Of a stretch of 7,831 bases of DNA, positions 5,922-7,831 are shown piece by piece. Origin of the DNA: Methanosarcina sp. UBA289 (GTDB lineage: Archaea > Halobacteriota > Methanosarcinia > Methanosarcinales > Methanosarcinaceae). Position 1 is the first letter of the stretch. The number at the start of each line of letters is the position of its first letter. A program made the position numbers and the translations under genes. The notes beneath the pieces were generated by a model that ran no database searches, was not told where the DNA came from, and saw only the letters and a list, made by a program, of their open reading frames with translations. Location of the stretch: positions 1-7,831 of the forward strand of contig DAKJ01000011.1 in assembly GCA_002496565.1 (NCBI GenBank), written 5' to 3'.

Positions 5922-7831
5922 CTACTCCCTAAAACCAAGGCCTACTTTATGAACTATATTTTCTGCTTTTTTCATCAATTCATCCGGCATATCGCATATT
6001 CCATTGTCAATCCTTACTTCAAGCTGTGTACAAAGCTCGTTTGTGATGTCTCTGACCTCACCTTGAGCATAATATAGTAGGTCACTTGCATATTTATATG
6101 CGGTTTCCATTTCTCCAAGCTTCAGATGAACTATAAAAAGCTCACCGCAATAAAACGCTGACCTTCTTACATCATTTCGGGATATGCTTATTCTTAAGGA
6201 TTCTGTATAATCGATCCTTAAAAATCCAGCAATATCTTTTTGTAGTTCTGAAACTGACTGATATCGCTTTTCCTGCTTTTTTTCGAGACATTTCATTATA
6301 ATTGGATCAAGTTTCTCTGCCTCTGGGTTTATCGAGGAAGGAGGTTCAGGATCTTCCATCATTATGCTGGACATTACCATTACAGGGTCATCTCCCTCAA
6401 AGGGAGTTTTTCCCGTAACAATCTCATAGAAAATTACGCCTAACTGCCAGATATCTGTCCGAGCATCTTTTTTACCGAATTTTTTTGAGATCTGTTCCGG
6501 AGCTGCATAAAGAGGTGTATAACCTCCTAACAAAGATGTTCCAGAGATTGTTGAAACCTTTGAAAGACCCCAGTCCGAAATCTTTAGAATGCCTTCTTTT
6601 AGTAAAATGTTCTGTGGTTTCAGGTCCTGGTGAATAATGGATTTTGAATGAGCGTATTTAAGGCCCTCACAAATGTTGAAAAGTATCCATGCAGAAGAAT
6701 TATCATCTATTGGAAGCTGTTTTTCTGAAAGTGAACAGTCACAGAGCTCTATCTCAAAGTAAGGGATTGGAAGGATATTGAAATCATAGACCTTCACGAT
6801 ATTTTCGTGTTCAAGGCCAGTCCAGTTCATGAGTTCGCTCATAAAAGACTTCCCTGTAACTGTATCCGATGAACGTGGGAGTTTGATTGCAACCTGTCTT
6901 TCGTCCTGCCTTTTTGCTTTAAATACTCTGGCAAATCCGCCTCCGCCTATATATTCTATATCCTTATAAAATGCAGCAAGTTCCTCCGGGAAGGGGCTTG
7001 GAACCGCCCTGGGAGCACCAGGTGTTAAAGAATGATTCAACTCACGTGCCTTCTCTGGTTCTTGAAACTCTTCAACGTTTATCCAGAAAGCATTTCTACT
7101 TTCATAGTTTTCTCCTCTACCATCTCGGCATTTAGTTGTTATTTCTAAAGGTACGGTCCCTTTTACAACAGGTTTCAGGGCAATTTCAAGGTATTTCTTA
7201 TCATTTGCACTTACTGAAACCGGCTTTATACGCCTGATTTCAAAATCATCTGGAAAAAACAGGACTACATCAAATGCATGAGCACTCCCTTTATTTTCAA
7301 TTTTTATCCTTGATCTATACCACTCATTTAGATTCAAGGAAGTTTTATCAAGTTCTACGGACAGAACGGGTTTTGCTTCAGATAAGAGTTTTTTAAGGCT
7401 ATCTCTAGCATAATCAAACTTCTGAGAAACTCCTTTTTCCGCAATCTCTGAAATTTCCTGTGGAATAAATATGTACTTTTTGGCGTCTTCAATCTCGAGT
7501 TTCAATGTTTTCAGGGAAGATTCTATGTATTTTCTCTCTGCATCTTGCAATTTTTCCTCAACATTTTTTGCCTCTGGATCAAGCTCTCTCAGTTTTTTGT
7601 AACACTTTATAGCATCCTCATACTTGCCAAGATCGTCAAAAACATTACCTGTGTTGAACCATGCACGCTGGTCATTTGGTTTAAGTTCAATCGCTTTTTG
7701 GTACGCTTTTAGTGCTTCTTCCTTTCGGCCCAATTCGTCAAGAAAATTACCTTTTTTCAACCATGACTCATAATCGCCTGGTTTAAATTCAATTGCTTTT
7801 TCGTACGCGTTCCATGCCATCTGGTTATTTG
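5922..7831 (-). CDS. TPR/Ig-like Ser/Thr protein kinase, 5' end beyond window
   Basis: The frame is open through the right edge. ATG 7820 falls in the last helix of a TPR repeat, so the true start lies outside. Counting from that Met: two full TPRs (17-50 and 51-84), a charged helical linker (85-150), an Ig-like/CARDB-type sandwich (152-250), a linker, and a Hanks-type kinase domain (about 286-535). Kinase landmarks are the glycine loop IGGGGFARV (291-299), AIK with Lys313, helix-C Glu329, catalytic HQDLKPQN (Asp399, Asn404), DWG (Asp416) in place of DFG, AAPEQ (441-442 as Pro-Glu) and TDIW (Asp456). All catalytic residues are present, so it should be active. Gln replaces Arg of the usual HRD. 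A helical tail (about 540-632) follows. There is no hydrophobic span, so it is probably cytoplasmic. TPRs and the Ig-like domain suggest recruitment to protein partners; the substrate is unknown. The gene ends TAG-TGA-TAG. Confidence 0.9.
   Translation of the reverse strand, partial: NNQMAWNAYEKAIEFKPGDYESWLKKGNFLDELGRKEEALKAYQKAIELKPNDQRAWFNTGNVFDDLGKYEDAIKCYKKLRELDPEAKNVEEKLQDAERKYIESSLKTLKLEIEDAKKYIFIPQEISEIAEKGVSQKFDYARDSLKKLLSEAKPVLSVELDKTSLNLNEWYRSRIKIENKGSAHAFDVVLFFPDDFEIRRIKPVSVSANDKKYLEIALKPVVKGTVPLEITTKCRDGRGENYESRNAFWINVEEFQEPEKARELNHSLTPGAPRAVPSPFPEELAAFYKDIEYIGGGGFARVFKAKRQDERQVAIKLPRSSDTVTGKSFMSELMNWTGLEHENIVKVYDFNILPIPYFEIELCDCSLSEKQLPIDDNSSAWILFNICEGLKYAHSKSIIHQDLKPQNILLKEGILKISDWGLSKVSTISGTSLLGGYTPLYAAPEQISKKFGKKDARTDIWQLGVIFYEIVTGKTPFEGDDPVMVMSSIMMEDPEPPSSINPEAEKLDPIIMKCLEKKQEKRYQSVSELQKDIAGFLRIDYTESLRISISRNDVRRSAFYCGELFIVHLKLGEMETAYKYASDLLYYAQGEVRDITNELCTQLEVRIDNGICDMPDELMKKAENIVHKVGLGFRE
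7071..7367 (-). other. Ig-like (CARDB-type) domain in the kinase
   Basis: Residues 152-250, counted from the Met at 7820, alternate strands: VLSVELDKTSLNLNEWYRS, RIKIENKGSAHAFDVVLFF, KKYLEIALKPVVKGTVPLEI and NAFWINVEE. The N-x-G-x-A...DV signature resembles NNGDSAISDVEV in the N-terminal domain of the neighbouring membrane protein. Such sandwiches usually bind other proteins or act as spacers. Confidence 0.6.

Noticed and set aside
1..7831. CRISPR array, rRNA, or a classic defence operon
   Set aside because: There are no regularly spaced short repeats, no rRNA-like sequence, and no nuclease, helicase or toxin domain beyond the kinase. A defence role for this locus would be guesswork.

Overview
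The window looks like chromosomal DNA from a methanogenic archaeon of the Methanosarcina type. This rests on recognition of protein families and expression signals, not on a database match. One broken gene carries a typical Methanosarcinales S-layer domain (DUF1608/PF07752 type). The transposase remnant at the left edge resembles IS4-like transposases common in Methanosarcina. Translation signals match the archaeal anti-Shine-Dalgarno (AGGTG seven bases before ATG), and gene-free DNA is AT-rich with TATA-like boxes.

Layout, left to right. Bases 13-339 (+) hold the C-terminal end of a transposase. Bases 424-2498 (-) hold a long broken gene with three parts: an N-terminal Ig-like plus alpha/beta region, a charged coiled coil, and one membrane span followed by an S-layer domain. 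It is split by a one-base deletion at about 2064 and an in-frame TAG at 1915-1917. Bases 2499-2621 are a divergent promoter region copied from, or to, the one at 5182-5303; it now drives only a 25-codon stub. Bases 2684-3664 contain no convincing intact gene. Bases 3718-5181 (-) hold the intact paralogue of the broken gene. It has the same N-terminal region and coiled coil, but ends in about three hydrophobic spans instead of an S-layer domain. Its 3' end carries an old 65-bp-offset tandem duplication. Bases 5288-5839 (+) hold a divergent 183-residue, mostly helical protein. Bases 5922-7831 (-) hold a TPR/Ig-like/Ser-Thr protein kinase gene that runs off the right edge.

How the genes may fit together (inference). 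The two paralogues look like cytoplasmic scaffolds anchored in the membrane. Their constant N-terminal halves carry short I-x-DSVV-type motifs, and a related motif (ITIKDSVIIGG) opens the divergently transcribed 183-residue protein. The kinase carries its own Ig-like domain with a similar N-x-G-x-A...DV signature. A eukaryotic-like kinase, a membrane scaffold with exchangeable C-terminal anchors and a small helical partner would make a plausible envelope-associated signalling locus, but nothing in the sequence proves that they act together.

The locus also shows active rearrangement. The two N-terminal halves are about 95% identical over 321 bp, then drop abruptly to about 68%. There is also a promoter duplication, a terminal-segment duplication, a decayed gene and a transposase remnant.
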